Position numbers and translations under genes: made by a program
Notes under the pieces: generated by a model
Seen by the model: the letters and a program-made list of their open reading frames with translations, nothing else
Databases searched by the model: none
Told to the model about the DNA's origin: nothing
NCBI GenBank assembly: GCA_903813345.2
Contig: CAIIXF020000162.1
Location: 1-25,000 of the forward strand
Reading direction: 5' to 3'
DNA: 25,000 nt
DNA from: Owenia fusiformis
Taxonomy: Eukaryota; Annelida; Polychaeta; Sabellida; Oweniidae
Shown: one piece after another, positions 9,781 to 22,450 of the stretch
Numbering within the stretch: the first letter of the stretch is position 1
Layout: each line of letters opens with the position of its first letter

Positions 9781-12120
9781 CTTTTCCAGGATATACTTCT
9801 CTAGAATTTTACATTATTGGTCTGAAGCTTGATGAAGCAAAATGGGACTATAGTACATCTGATAATTCTAGTCTTCATAGCCCCTGGCAGGATTTATGTT
9901 ATATGCATGCCAAGTTGATGAAATTACAAGATTCGTTTCTATTGGCTTTGTTACAAGCGTTTGCATCCAAACTTTTCTTCAGCATTCAAATTGTACATAA
10001 CATACATTATTCTAACTTGATAAAATGATAAAAGCTGATTTTTTTAGTATATTTACTTTTGCATTTTCTCTTCATCCTTCCAAATTTCACTGTATTTCAA
10101 AGAAACAACTTTGACTATTTGCCATTTTATCCTGGGACTTTACATTCTGGCTCGGAAGGCAAATTGCTTAGTTCCAAGATGGCAATGTCTTCTACAATAT
10201 GTGTATGGTGCCAGTATGTTGACGCCTTGGTTACATAGAAAATATCACCAGTGCATCAATCCCTTGCAATACACTCTAGAAAGTCTAAATCTTATTGGTT
10301 GCACTAGTGTTGAGGCATCATGGGATGAAGACTACTTCACAGGGAAGAAAGATGATTTACAGAAGTGAACAATAGTAGTTAAGGATGCCATTCCATCCCT
10401 GTTCAACATCAGTTGTTAGTTGAAAATTTATCCATTATCTTTGTCCGGGTGGTAATTTGAAGAATGTACCATACCATTTTCTCTAAGTAATGACAGGCTG
10501 TTGTGTTTTTTTGCTGATTAGTGTCAGTCATTTAGGGGTGGGAGGGGGTGACTACAAAAACTCTAAGGTTCACGATTTGAGAGGCTTGAAACATATGGTG
10601 GACTATGTTTCGAAAATCCCCAGTAGGATGCAAGATAACATGGGGACAATTTTTTTACAATTTAATTTTTGTCTCTTATCTCAAAAACACAGTGTGTAAG
10701 GGAAATCTCAAAGCATGTTTTGATTTATATTTTATCAATAAGTTTGGATACCTAGTTGCCAAGCATATTTTCAAGTAAAGATATAAGTAAGTATTAGATT
10801 TCAATATCATGAGAAGGGGTCTATACAGAAAGCTCCATTGTTCAAATTACAATCAGTTTTGCATCTTCAGCTGTAGATTTTGGCCTTGGAAAGATGCAGA
10901 TGTACACCATACAGATGTACAGATGTAAACCTCATGTTGAAGTTCTGATTTAGTCAGCTGGTTTTCACTCCGGGGATTGGCTGAGGAATCTAATGACAAC
11001 TTAGCTGAGATGTTTTTCTTCTGAAGAATCTAAGCAATGTGAATAAAGCTTTCCGAGCAAGAAAATCAGAAAGGCTTCTCCAGTTTAATAAGTATTACGG
11101 TTTCTAGATGTCATGCCAGGTCTTAAAATCCAATTCTGATATTAACCTTAGCTAAGCAATATGTTTGTATATTCCCATTGAAATATATCTAGAATTAGCA
11201 AGTCTTTGATCTTCTGTGAGTTTAACTGTTACTTGATTATATTTCTAATAACTCTGTCATGAGAAATAAATCCAATATTTTAAACCCCAATATTCTCAAT
11301 GGTCTATGGCATATTGTGTTAGCTAGGGTATTGGATATAACCCCCAGCGAAGTTCTTTTATTCACTACTCTCTCCTTACCATGAAGCTTCTATGCAAATA
11401 TTTTAATTGTGCACTCGGCATTGTGTGAAAGGGCACTCACTCGGGCAACAGCCGGCTTGTCACCACGGATTTCACTTTAGTTCACTTTATTTCAAGGCAC
11501 GATGCACGCATTCTGCCGTTGTGAAACATTTCCTATGATGTTGAGTATGAATGATTGGAAGAATGCATGTTTATTAGATATTGTTTATGGGGGTGTGTTT
11601 TGATTGTTCAGTCGAGGTTGTTTTGTTCAACGGTTCATATCAAGCCTCATTTGATGCGATGTTGAAACCATAGAAGTCATGACAGAATGCAATTTGTGAT
11701 GGGATGTCACGCCATATGAATGATAATATAATAGCACGCAAGGAATCCAAACTGCATGTAGTCACAGATGCTTTTTCGAAGAATATCGATAATTTGTTTT
11801 TAGAACCTGCAGTTTTGCAGGGGTATAGGGTCTTATAGAATTCATAATGTCGTTCTCTTTCTTGGTTTGTGATAAAGTTAAAACTCAGTATGTTAAATGT
11901 TAAACGTCATAGGTACTTGCATGTTAATTGAAATTAAAATGAGTTTAAAAAACCAATTCAGTCGATACATACTATACCTTCCCCCTTGCCATGGCATTTA
12001 CCTTTACTCCGCATGTTCATGTAATATTTAGAAGAGTTGTTTAGGTCTTGGTCACAGTGACTTTTGCATCTGTAGCAACAGCCAACAGCTTGTATCAGAG
12101 TTGAACCAGTAAATACATAA

Positions 12121-12425
12121 ACAGTTAAACAAGTGAATGTGAACATTTCTCCTTATATGAACACTTTTCTAAAGTGAACACCTCTCTTATGTGAACACCC
12201 CTCTAATGAAAGTATTTTTCTTATAAAAGTAGATTTTTATTAAGAATATCTTTCTAATAAAATTATCTTTCTAATGTGATGAGCTTTCTGATGTTATTTA
12301 TCAAACCTCGAAAGCCTTGGTAGAAAAGATGGCGTGGTATCAGAATAGAACACTTCCTTGAAGTGAACACCTCATTTTATCGATTCTGAATGTTATCAGC
12401 ATTCACTTTAGACAAGTTTTACTGT
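12121..12425. mobile_element. Dispersed ACAGTAAAACCTG repeat, both ends present
   Basis: The left end ACAGTTAAACAAGT (12121-12134) faces the right end ACAAGTTTTACTGT (12412-12425), an imperfect inverted pair. The interior repeats GTGAACAC(C/T)T(C/T)TCT-type blocks on the left (12141-12200) and AGTGAACACCTC on the right (12362-12373). It is about 305 bp, noncoding, and of the same family as 1026-1576. A minus-strand 62-codon frame (11958-12146) crosses its left boundary and is not supported as a gene. Confidence 0.6.
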
Positions 12426-13657
12426 AGTGTATTATAAACACAAGTTTCAGATTCTAAACATTCTGATAAGATAATATCCGTGTTTGCACTGTGATAAATA
12501 AATATCCCTGTACATTGTAGAAAACATTTTTAGATTAGAAAATCTAGCCATTTAAATTTTTGCTGCAGATTTTCAGGTGTTCTTATACCTAGCTAAAGTT
12601 GGGTTGTTTTGTATGACATATGAATTGAATTAGATGATCAGAATGCTTGGAGGATGCTGAAAATAGTACAGTTCTCAGATTTAGCTATCCTGGAATAGGG
12701 AAACAGAGCAAGGATGGTGCAAATACCAAGTTGTTTTCAGTGAGGAAGTTAAACATGAGTGTGTGAGGCATTCCATTTGGAAGCTTGACTAGACTTCCTC
12801 TCTGTGCAGGACATCCGCTATGTTCAATCAGTACAGCAGGGGTCAATACATATAGCTTGTTGTTATGCCAAGGGGTCCTCGATGATATCCATATATCTCA
12901 ATCCATACATTCAGCATACCTATTAGGACTTCAGGACATAAAGGAGTGACGAAGGAAAATATTGGAGCTTCGGATCAAAGCCTTTGATTATTTGTGAATA
13001 CATCTGAGCTATAGATTTTTGACTTGCCAAGGGGCCTGTGTATTAGGTTTATAACAGGGTGGATAGATTTTATGGAGCGATTGTGCATCGTGAGCCTTGA
13101 ATCAATAGTTTAACATCCACACGGCCTCAAGTATTGAGCTAACTCTCATTATATAGAAGTACAATTTATGTACAGTCTATATCATTCACAATCATACGAC
13201 ACACATACATACTGGGTATAACAACACACTCAGCAAGCGAGCACAGCCATTCTGGCGGCACAATCATTTATTTATGGCACAGCCTTTCAATATAGAAAAA
13301 ACCGAGAGGGGAAATGGAATAGTCATTCACTGTGTGTTTTAGCGCTGAATTGTAAGGACACAATTTAGTGGCAGCCCCATTCACTTTGGAGGGGCCTTCG
13401 AGGACATTACTCACATTAAATATTGAATTTAGTTCGCGAATATTGGAAGATATAAATATAACACAACTTGAATTGTAGATAAAACCCTCTAAAACCTGGA
13501 GGTACTAAGTGCTTTGAACCAAGAGGGATATACACAATTTGTAATTAGTTGAAGACTTTGTAACTTTTTATAATATTGACTGTAAGAGATGTACAGTGTA
13601 CAAGAGAGCACTTGGACTAATTATCAGCAGCCTTCACATCAGGTATGTTCAACATGA

Positions 13658-14105
13658 TTTTATATTGGTAATATATGGTTTATACTGGTAATTCATATTA
13701 ATTTTACTGGTAATTCATAGCCTTTTTACTGGTAATTCATAGCCTATTTACTGGTAATGTATGGTTTATACTGGTAATTCATATTCTTTTTATACTGGTA
13801 ATTTATAGCCTTTTTACTGGTAATATATGGTTTATATTGGTAATACATATTCTTTTTATTGGTAATACATGGCTTACACTTGTGATACATAATTTACTCT
13901 GGTAACAAATGGTTTATACTGGTAATTTATGGTTTTTATTCATAATACATGGTTTATACTGATAATCTCTGGTGGTTTATAGTGGCAATATATTGGATAT
14001 AATCTATGGTGGTTTAAAGTGGTAATATGTTGTTTATACTAGTAATGTATATGGCCTTTACTGGTAATACATGACATGGCTTTATAATGGTAATTCATAT
14101 TTTGT
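13658..14105. repeat. 22-bp minisatellite, about 20 degenerate copies
   Basis: TTTACTGGTAATTCATAG-type units recur with variable spacing of about 21-24 bp. Variants GGTTTATACTGGTAAT and CCTTTTTACTGGTAAT alternate in the left half, hinting at a two-unit higher-order pattern, while the right half is more decayed (GTGGTTTATAGTGG). Noncoding. Confidence 0.88.
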
Positions 14106-16410
14106 TTCATATTGAAAAAATGATTATTTATACTTGTACTACTGGTTTAACTAATGGGAGGTTTTGGTACTGAGGTTTATTAGGGAAATATAAGACAAGT
14201 TCTGAGATATGTTAATTACATTGTATCATATACTCCCAATTTTATCTATGGGGGAACTCTGAAATACTGTAATTATTATTGGGTGGTCTGTTTATTCTTT
14301 ACAAAATTCATAATTATACAAACTGATATCATATGACTAAAACAATTCTGGAACGATACTACATCCTGTTAGCTGTGAAAAAATATAATATTGTTCTCCC
14401 ATATGTACTTTATGTACACATCCAACTATGGGATAAATGTGTTTTCAAAAGGATAAACCCAATATCTAGAATCTAGGATGTTTCTCACTGCTTGTGATTT
14501 TCTGTTTTGTGATAATCAGGTTAAATCAAAAATAAGGGTATCACAGGTGGCCATGCTCATTTGAATCAATATTAATTTCTTGAAGGCATTATTTTATGTG
14601 TATATTCATTTCCTCTGTGAAGGTTTGAATAGAGGGCACAATGAATATTTTTATACTACAGGGCTGATTTTATATTTTGGATATATCATGATCTCGTTTG
14701 TACCTTTTTCATATGTTGCCCTTTGTTCTTCCTTATTAAATAAATGAATTATATATGAAACGGTAGGAAATATGGGAAGCATGAATTGATGGAGGGAATT
14801 CTCTCGTTCTATTGATTTCCATGTTATTCTCCGTCTGTGTTATCAAGTGTACAAACCTAGAACTTTGCTGGGGGTCCTGTAAGCTTTTAACTCTTTGCAT
14901 ACTAGCTAAGTATATCTATTAACTTGAAAGTAAAGGATATGGAATAAGAGAATACAAAGAGGATAGGATATGGAATTGGTATTTTTCCTTTTCTTGTTCA
15001 TGTTTAAAAATCCCATGGTTACTATAAAATATTATTATATGTTTTCAAGTAACAAAATTAGTGATATCATTTTTTATGATTGTTTTTCGATGGTTGTTGT
15101 TTGCACAAGTATGATACTGTTGCTATAGCAAAAGTTGCCATATTTACATCTATGACTACCATAGCAACCTGATTAACATAGCAAATTGCCTTTACCTTTT
15201 ACCTTTTAAACTCCAATTGATGATTATGAAGGGGTCTTTTAAAGAGTATTTGATAAAATACTGGTAGTACTTAATTTATAGAACCAGCCCTTTTAAAACA
15301 ATCAGTAAAATTTACTTGCAAAAAAGTTTGGCTTCAAAACAACCTCATGCTTAACTCGAAAAACTATGGCTTGTTAGATGAGATTTTATCTTTGATAGAC
15401 CCTCCCCCTCCCTTCTGATACTCATCATATCTTTCGGGTTCTCAACTTAGCATCATGGCTGGAAAGAAATGAGATGACGCATTAGATGATCAGATTAAAA
15501 AGAAACGGGCAGAGTTTGCTTTGTATTACATTGTCTGTCATAAAAACATATATGTATTTATATTGATGATATATTGATTGTGATTTTACTTGAGCTAGAT
15601 ATAAGTCTATAAATCACAACATGGTAATTATGGCGATACTTATCCTTGAAAATTTACTTATCGTACTAATGAAGAAAGAAGATAACCAATTAGAAAAAGG
15701 TATAGTCTCATGGTAAATATTCCGCAAAATCCTCGATAAATGTTTGATTTCTATTTCTGTTCATTACCTTTGTTTCTTAAAGAAGTGTTATTGATATATG
15801 GATTCGTTGGATATACCTTGTAAAGAATTTGATCCCAGAAAAAGTTTTTCGCATATCCAGCACTTAAAGGCGTGGCATTGCTTTAGCCATAACTTAGTGA
15901 TTGACTAAATGTGAGTTATGTACAGAAAAACTGTTGAAGCCAATAAATAAGGAATTGGAAATCTGAGACTCAAATTCATGATTTTAATTTCTAGATTTAT
16001 ATCATGATCTATATTCAGTTTCAATGGTCGTGTTATATTCATTATAACCAATATAACATATCCGTTAGTATGTGACACATGAAATATATATGTAATATGA
16101 AAAGATGTCACACAATATGTAGTACTTGGAAAAACAATGGTTTAATTTTTCCTATGTAATACTTGAGTTAAAGCATACATCTTGAAGTATTCAAGTATTC
16201 GTTCATACCGCCTAACCCTATGTAGAAATTCCAAGCAAACAGCACTTCATTGTATAAGCTACCACAAGACTTAGCATTCAAGTTAGCATTGAGTCTCTAT
16301 AGCTGCAATGGCGCCAACATAATGCTTCACAAATTTGTGGTTGAGATTACTTTGTGCTATTTGGATCACTAGTTTACAAAGCTTGCAATTCCCTAGTGTT
16401 TATAGTAATA

Positions 16411-16680
16411 GAGGGTAACTCCCATGTGCATTTGAAATGTTATGGGTAGGGAGGGTAATTCCCATGTGCCTTTGTAATTTTATAGGTAGGGAGGGTAACT
16501 CCCATGTGCCCTTGTAATTTTATAGATGGGGAGGGCAACTCCCATGTGCCTTTGTAATTTTATAGTTAAGGAGGGTAACTCCTGTATTTTATAGGGTAAC
16601 CTCCATGTGACTTTGATATGTTATGTGTCATGTGTCTTTGAAATGTTATGGTGGAGGAGGAGAGCTCCCATTTACCTTTG
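16411..16680. repeat. 40-bp minisatellite, five regular copies plus decayed tail
   Basis: GAGGGTAACTCCCATGTGCC begins units at 16411, 16451, 16491, 16531 and 16571, an exact 40-bp period with few substitutions and one truncation in the last unit. Decayed copies continue to about 16680. Each unit carries GGGAGGGTAACTCCC, where GGGAG and CTCCC could pair as a small hairpin. Confidence 0.9.
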
Positions 16681-18495
16681 AAATACTACGTCCATGGATG
16701 ATGGGGATAATGATATATGCATGAAAAATACTCTTTGTAAATGGCTCATCTCTCAAAGACGACTTCATTTTACTGTTAGAGTCTTGGTGTCAGATTTATG
16801 AAATAATATCCTGGAATGTGTTGGTTACAGCAAGGGACTGGGTTAAATACATGTATATCAAGGAACGGGGTTAAATATAAGAGTGTGCTGTTCGCCTAAA
16901 GTACTCAAATCAATTACATACTTAAAATATTTACTTGGACTCTTTATCCTCTTTATATTTAACAGAGATGTTATAACAAATATTTGTGCCCCTGTTAGAT
17001 TTTGCATTGTTGGAGACTGGCTATATTTGATATTGTTTGTTTACCAATCAGACTTCCTGTTTACAGAAAACTTAAGGTTGATTAATTTTACTTAATCAAA
17101 ATATGTATTGGAATAATAATTTTTAAGCAATTGTACTTTATATATTATTTTATAAACATGTTATTGTAACTTGGTCCCCATTGCTCGGATGATGGCTTAT
17201 TAAACAAATTGAAAAATCTAAATTGACGATGATTTTTGAATACTGACATGTACATAGTTACACCTGCAGTCGTATGTAACATATTTCACGTACAAAGTGA
17301 TTAATTTGCACTCGTTCACCTCTGTCCATCCCAATACCCGAAGCTATCATATTGTTGAACTCTATTGACATATCAGAAATGATCAATTCTTTATAGATCC
17401 TGGTTGTATAGTATTTATCTTTATGAAATTTACTCATGTTTTTGGATCGCTTTTATTTAATTTACTTAAGATGATTGCTGTGGGATGGTTTATCAATTTA
17501 AGATTCAGAAATAATTGTTGTCATTATGATGTCATACATTTTTCATGATTTTCATACTAATATTAAAAGATAATTTTATAATACTTCATCATTTTATGAA
17601 AACAACCAAAGTTCTTACTTAGTCCTGTCCTTGACATTTTTACTAGAAGACATTTTTGCAGTATGAATACTATTCTTGTTCAGTTTCCAGTTTCTATAAT
17701 ATTACCAGAGACACAATTGTTACATCCTTTTTGGCCCGTGTTCAGTATTCAGCAGTTGGGGTTTAGTATCTGTAAAACATTCTGTGATTGGCATCTGTAA
17801 CAAATGGCAGGTATTCATATTTTGCATGTAATTACCTTGTTGTATATTGAAAGGTTTGTCTGTTTCCATGGTAACTCAATGGTAATAATATTATATGTAT
17901 GGGTATTTTTGAGTACATTTGTATTGCATTGATTAATCAAATGTGTAGGTATAAATCCTAGTAATATTTTTAATTTCTGAAAATTAAAGTGTGCTAATCC
18001 TTCGCTATAAGTAAGCGTCATTTGGTGAAGTTCTAATCTGAGGTACGTACTAAGCTGGTGATAAACTCGCAAATCCTTTGATTAACAACTTCAGTAATTT
18101 ACATTTTAGATCAATTTTAGTTTGTACCAAGTAATTCTAAATATTCTAGTAGCTGCAGAGATGTCGTTGATCAGTCATGTAAACTGTGTTGAATAAATTG
18201 AAGAATAGAACGAAAATTTCAGGAGTGAATGTCTGTCTTTGAAAGGTATGTTTAATATTATTACATTTTTAGGTTTATTGTACATTAATAAACCATGTGC
18301 ATTCTTATGAATGTAAATTTCTTTTCATATCCGCTGTACGGTGGATGGTACAGCATAGTTTTTAGACTGACTTTTAGGTAACATTTTCTTAAATTTACAT
18401 TTTAGTAGTACAGTTACTTTTTTTATATCAGAGGACATGAACCTTTTAGTGATAAGTTGAGCATCCATGTTTATAAAAAGAATGTGTTAATGTAA

Positions 18496-18503
18496 TGACG
18501 TCA
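18496..18503. promoter_or_regulatory. Consensus CRE palindrome TGACGTCA
   Basis: A perfect cAMP-response-element palindrome, followed within 16 bases by ATGACATCA, a one-mismatch half-related site. It lies deep in intron 2 with no recognisable promoter next to it, so its function is unproven. Confidence 0.2.
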
Positions 18504-18754
18504 TCACGTTATGACATCAGTTTTGTATTTTTCATTTGAATGCAAGTTTGTTAATATTTAGTCCAAGCACAAATCATCTATTTCATGTATTCATTCAAGA
18601 CATATTACTCAAGCGACTACTTTTAGAAGCGTACCTTATCTAATACCTTGAAGACTTATACTCAAAGCATCTTACTTACTCAAGGCTTCTTACTCAAGGA
18701 ATCATATATAAGAATAATTAATACTTCTTTCTTCCCCCTCAGCCTTTTACGTAG

Positions 18755-18965
18755 TCATTTCATTTAGTCATATCATAGTCATATTTTGTCATACCTTTGT
18801 CAGGTTTAGTTATAGTATAGTCAGGTTTAGTTTTAGTATAGTCAGGTTTAGTTTTGTCATAGTCATGTTTTGTCATATCTTTGTCAGGTTTAGTCATGTC
18901 ATTGTCAAGTCTTATTACAACATTATCAGGTTTAGTCATATCATTGTTTCTGTCATAAAACGAAA
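18755..18965. repeat. 21-bp tandem repeat, open as a heptapeptide on the minus strand
   Basis: Units of the type GTCAGGTTTAGTTTTAGTATA repeat with a 21-bp period or close variants, mixed with TTTGTCATA(G/T)(T/C) blocks, about ten in all. Because 21 is a multiple of three, the minus strand reads as a frame of 104 codons (19074 to 18760) with repeating T-K-P-D-Y and T-K-P-D-K. No promoter, splice context or family supports expression, so I treat it as a minisatellite. Confidence 0.8.
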
Positions 18966-19323
18966 ATCTTATGTCGCACTCTAATGCTGCCCCTTGTGTT
19001 TTCTCTTTAGATATATATCCATCCTGTACTTTCAATATGAAGTTTTCATGATTAAAAATTAAACAGGTTAGCAAGTATTAAAATCTCTACTAATTTACAT
19101 TAAGTTTTGAAGTATGCATATTTTAATTAGTTTAGCTTGGTCAGTTGTAGGATGAACACCGGATATATGATTTGCTGATAATATTGGTACATGCCTGTAT
19201 TATGAACAATACAGTACTCAAAAATACCTGTATGAATATCTCGTTAACTTTATGAGTCACAAGGACTGCCAAAGGCATACATGTTAAAAATCAAATCATG
19301 ACATTTCTAGATATCTGCGGAGA

Positions 19324-19404
19324 CATATAGTTATCCCCATAGAAATATGTAGTTATATCCATAGAAACATGTAGTTATCTCTATAGAAACATACTCCTTA
19401 TCTC
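19324..19404. repeat. 22-bp tandem repeat, about 3.5 copies
   Basis: Units of CATGTAGTTATCTCTATAGA type start at 19324, 19346 and 19368 with 22-bp spacing, followed by a partial copy. Small intronic minisatellite. Confidence 0.82.
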
Positions 19405-21611
19405 TGTGTCATTTTATGGCTGTTATGTTGTGGTCATAAAAGCACTCAAGGAGTCCTAAATACCCACAGGGGCCCCTTAGTTGGTCTCTAAGCACCATGC
19501 CCCATGGGGACCACAGCTGAACTAGGGACTGATTGGTTACCAGTAATTAACAGCCATCACAGTCCTGATTGAACGTCATTGCAGTATGCTATTGTCACCA
19601 ACAGTTGTGCGGCAGTTAATATTAGTTCTTATATACATTTACTTTGCATGCCAAAAAAACTTCAAACCCAACCAAGCGAGTACTTATTATCTCACTAGGT
19701 TGTCCAGTAGTCGGAATAAAGTGGAAGAAAAAGGTTAACTACAGTCAAGTAAAAGGCCTCGTCACATTCAAGAAAAAGTCTCATGCTGTTACACGTGGAT
19801 AGTGACACAAATTGGTGCCAATTTGCCGAAAATTTATCAATTAATTTTTTGAGACAATAATAAGGAACCAGATTTGGTAGCGTAGAAAATCAATTCACAC
19901 AGAAACATAGGAGCTGATCAAAATATTCATGGTATTACACTTTGGAAAGAATATTTCATATAAACGACAACATGTTAGAATCTGTTGACGCGCAAACTAT
20001 AGTCTATATTGAAGGTGGAACAGTGCAGGATTGTTTGGAACTACCGGAATATCATCCAAATGTGGTAAATGATTTATCTCATTATTTCAATGTTACAATA
20101 TTAGTACTTATAAGAATTGCACATTGGTGACAGTGCGCCTTTTTTTAAAAGATTGCATTATTTAGAAGCGTAAAAGTTAAAAGAAGTAAGAATATATGGG
20201 GCTATATTTTAGTTTTAACCACTTGGTACAAAGTTGGGATTGGTATGATAAGTTGAGAATGGTCATTTTAAAAACAAGTTTAAAAGTTGATCATTTTGAT
20301 AATTCTAAGCAAATATTTGTATTTGGAGTTAGGTTTATATATACATGTATATACCAATGCTTGGGAACATGTTTCTTCTTTTCCATGAGATGGACCATAA
20401 CATCATTAAATATCATTGGAATCACACAGTTAAACTTTTATATTTAAAAGATCGAATGGTCTACATGTATTTCTAAAAGTTAACACTGAAATAAGAACTT
20501 CTTTCTTGTATATATCCAGTTCTGATAGAGAACGAAATAAATCCCAGGTTGGGAAATAGCTTCTCAAATCCTGTATAGGAATCTATGCAGGACAAATATT
20601 ACATGTATTTGAGAAAAAATCTTTTTTTTATTTATGATACAGTTTTACATTATACACCCATTATACTACCCTGGGCCCTGGGGCAAAGAACCTAGTACTC
20701 ACTATACAGATAAAAGTATCTTTTGAAGAAGTGATATCAAAGGGTAACATCATACTTGATAACATATATTAGCCATGCAGTCATCTTGAACCATCTTGAA
20801 TAGTTATATTTTTGATAATTGGTTAATAGAACTTAATAGCTTTAATTGTCTTTTTATCTTTGTCAAGGTAAGTTCAATCTAAGTTAAAGTTCAATCAGGG
20901 GTCTTGGTAAATACCCTAATTTACTGCTGTAATAGTTTACTGCGAAAATACCATTTTGGTAATTTGAAAAGACAATGTTGGTAATTTGCTTCCTTTATCA
21001 TATAATGCTATATTGCTGAGAGTCGGAGTCTAGAATATTACATGTAGATCAAACTACTTTTTTAATAATTTTACGATTGGAAAATATGAAATTAAAATTT
21101 CAAATTGGGTTTAATCTTTGTGTGAGAGGTATATTTCCACTTAAGGAAGTTTGTAAGTGGGTAGATCCTGTCATTGAACCCATAAAAACCAATACAGGAG
21201 AATAGAAGGATTGGGGATTTATATTTTCAAAACTTGTCATATGTCACATATACTTTGTCTCTAGAAGTAGGTTGAATTATTGGAGCAAGCAATATCTGGC
21301 TGTTCAACCAATATTCACTGTTCAACCAATACCGTATATCCAATAACATATATACTGGAGCAAGTTATTATACATGGGTAAGAAATGATTGTGTCATGTT
21401 GTCAATGTTAGAAACCTGTGATTACCAGTATGTGTTTTATTTCCGCAAGATATATTGCTGGCAAACCATATGGTGTTTTTGTAGAAAATTACTTTTTAAT
21501 CCATATTAGCTTTTTTCTGACATGCATCTTATAATAATTTACTGTTTTTATTACGATATCACAGGATATTCAGAAATGGTACTAGTGGTATGATCACCAT
21601 CATTCTGAGAA

Positions 21612-21895
21612 AATGGCCTACTGCTTGGTGTCTCATTGTATTTTATCGTACTGTTTCATAAGATCGCCCCCCCCCCCCCTCCTCCAGGTAAATACCCCAT
21701 CCTGTTGTGTTTTGGCCTACTGCTTGGTGTCTCATTGCATTTCATTGTACTGTTTCATAAGATCACCTCTTCCCTCCATGTAAAATACCTCATCCTGGTG
21801 TGTTTGGTGTCTCACACTCATTATATCATTTAGTTTCATAAGATAATGTGACATAAGACATCCGAGTTGGTGTCTCATGGTCATTTTGTATTTTT
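21612..21895. repeat. 99-bp tandem duplication with further decayed copies
   Basis: GGCCTACTGCTTGGTGTCTC begins copies at 21615 and 21714, exactly 99 bp apart; a shortened copy follows near 21803 and a fragment near 21866. Each full copy runs through TACTGTTTCATAAGATC to a pyrimidine-rich stretch, which in the first copy is a run of 13 C (21667-21679). The 65-codon plus-strand frame at 21636-21833 is this repeat read through. Confidence 0.85.
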
Positions 21896-22134
21896 ATTTT
21901 TGAGACTGCTTTGGGAATTGTAACACCCTGCCCTGTTATAAGTCTTGTCTTGAACAATCAGGGTGTCAACCTATCTTAACACCTGATAATAATAAAGCTT
22001 ATGTGATATGCATATAACAACATATAACGAAGCAAACAGTAGGAGTATGTTAAACGTGATGTCATTTGGAAATAAAAGGAATATAAAATTCAACCCTGTC
22101 TTAGGTTAGATTTAAATTTCATTTAAAATACAGT

Positions 22135-22215
22135 ACAGTAAAACCTGTATATATTGGACATTTTTTGCAAAGAAAAATGTTCAGTGTTCACTAGAGAGAG
22201 GTGGTCACTAAGATA
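22135..22215. mobile_element. Dispersed ACAGTAAAACCTG repeat, short copy just upstream of exon 3
   Basis: ACAGTAAAACCTGTATATAT at 22135 is followed by GTTCAGTGTTCACTAGAGAG-type sequence typical of the family. I cannot find the opposite end, so this looks like a fragment. It ends about 240 bases before the acceptor at 22450. Confidence 0.55.
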
Positions 22216-22450
22216 CGTTTTTATGTTTGTAATATAGCCGAAAATTAGAAAGATAATAATGCCATGGTAACATGATTGAAGGAATCCTCATTTATCTTAA
22301 TTATTAGGATATTATCAGAACATCTGAATTAAGAAGGATGTGCTATCCTCAATTAATTAGTACCTTGTGTGATGAAACAAAAGTCTTGAATTATGCATTA
22401 TGAATCACAAAAATGAATTATGAAATATTTCACATTTTGTATATTTTCAG

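Larger units (their letters stand above)
7918..22450 (+). other. Intron 2 of the RNF38/44-like gene
   Basis: A 14,533-bp phase-0 intron with a GTAAGT donor and a TATTTTCAG acceptor. It holds most of the repeats listed separately: a MITE (9330-9537), dispersed-repeat copies (9637-9780, 12121-12425, 22135-22215) and minisatellites (13658-14105, 16411-16680, 18755-18965, 19324-19404, 21612-21895). Between them the sequence is AT-rich with only short frames that I do not recognise, for example at 9681-10368 and 19942-20130. Long first introns of this kind can hold alternative promoters; 13200-13640, which ends in a plausible CAG/GTATGT donor at 13640/13641, is the only stretch that looked even faintly like an alternative noncoding first exon. 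Confidence 0.6.

Noticed and set aside
9681-10368. Two neighbouring plus-strand frames (9681-10028 and 10111-10368) as a possible gene or transposon remnant
   Set aside because: The first begins at a GTG inside a dispersed repeat, neither shows a recognisable domain, and no good splice signals join them.
19942-20130. 62-codon plus-strand frame
   Set aside because: No recognisable motif, no splice context and chance length for this base composition.
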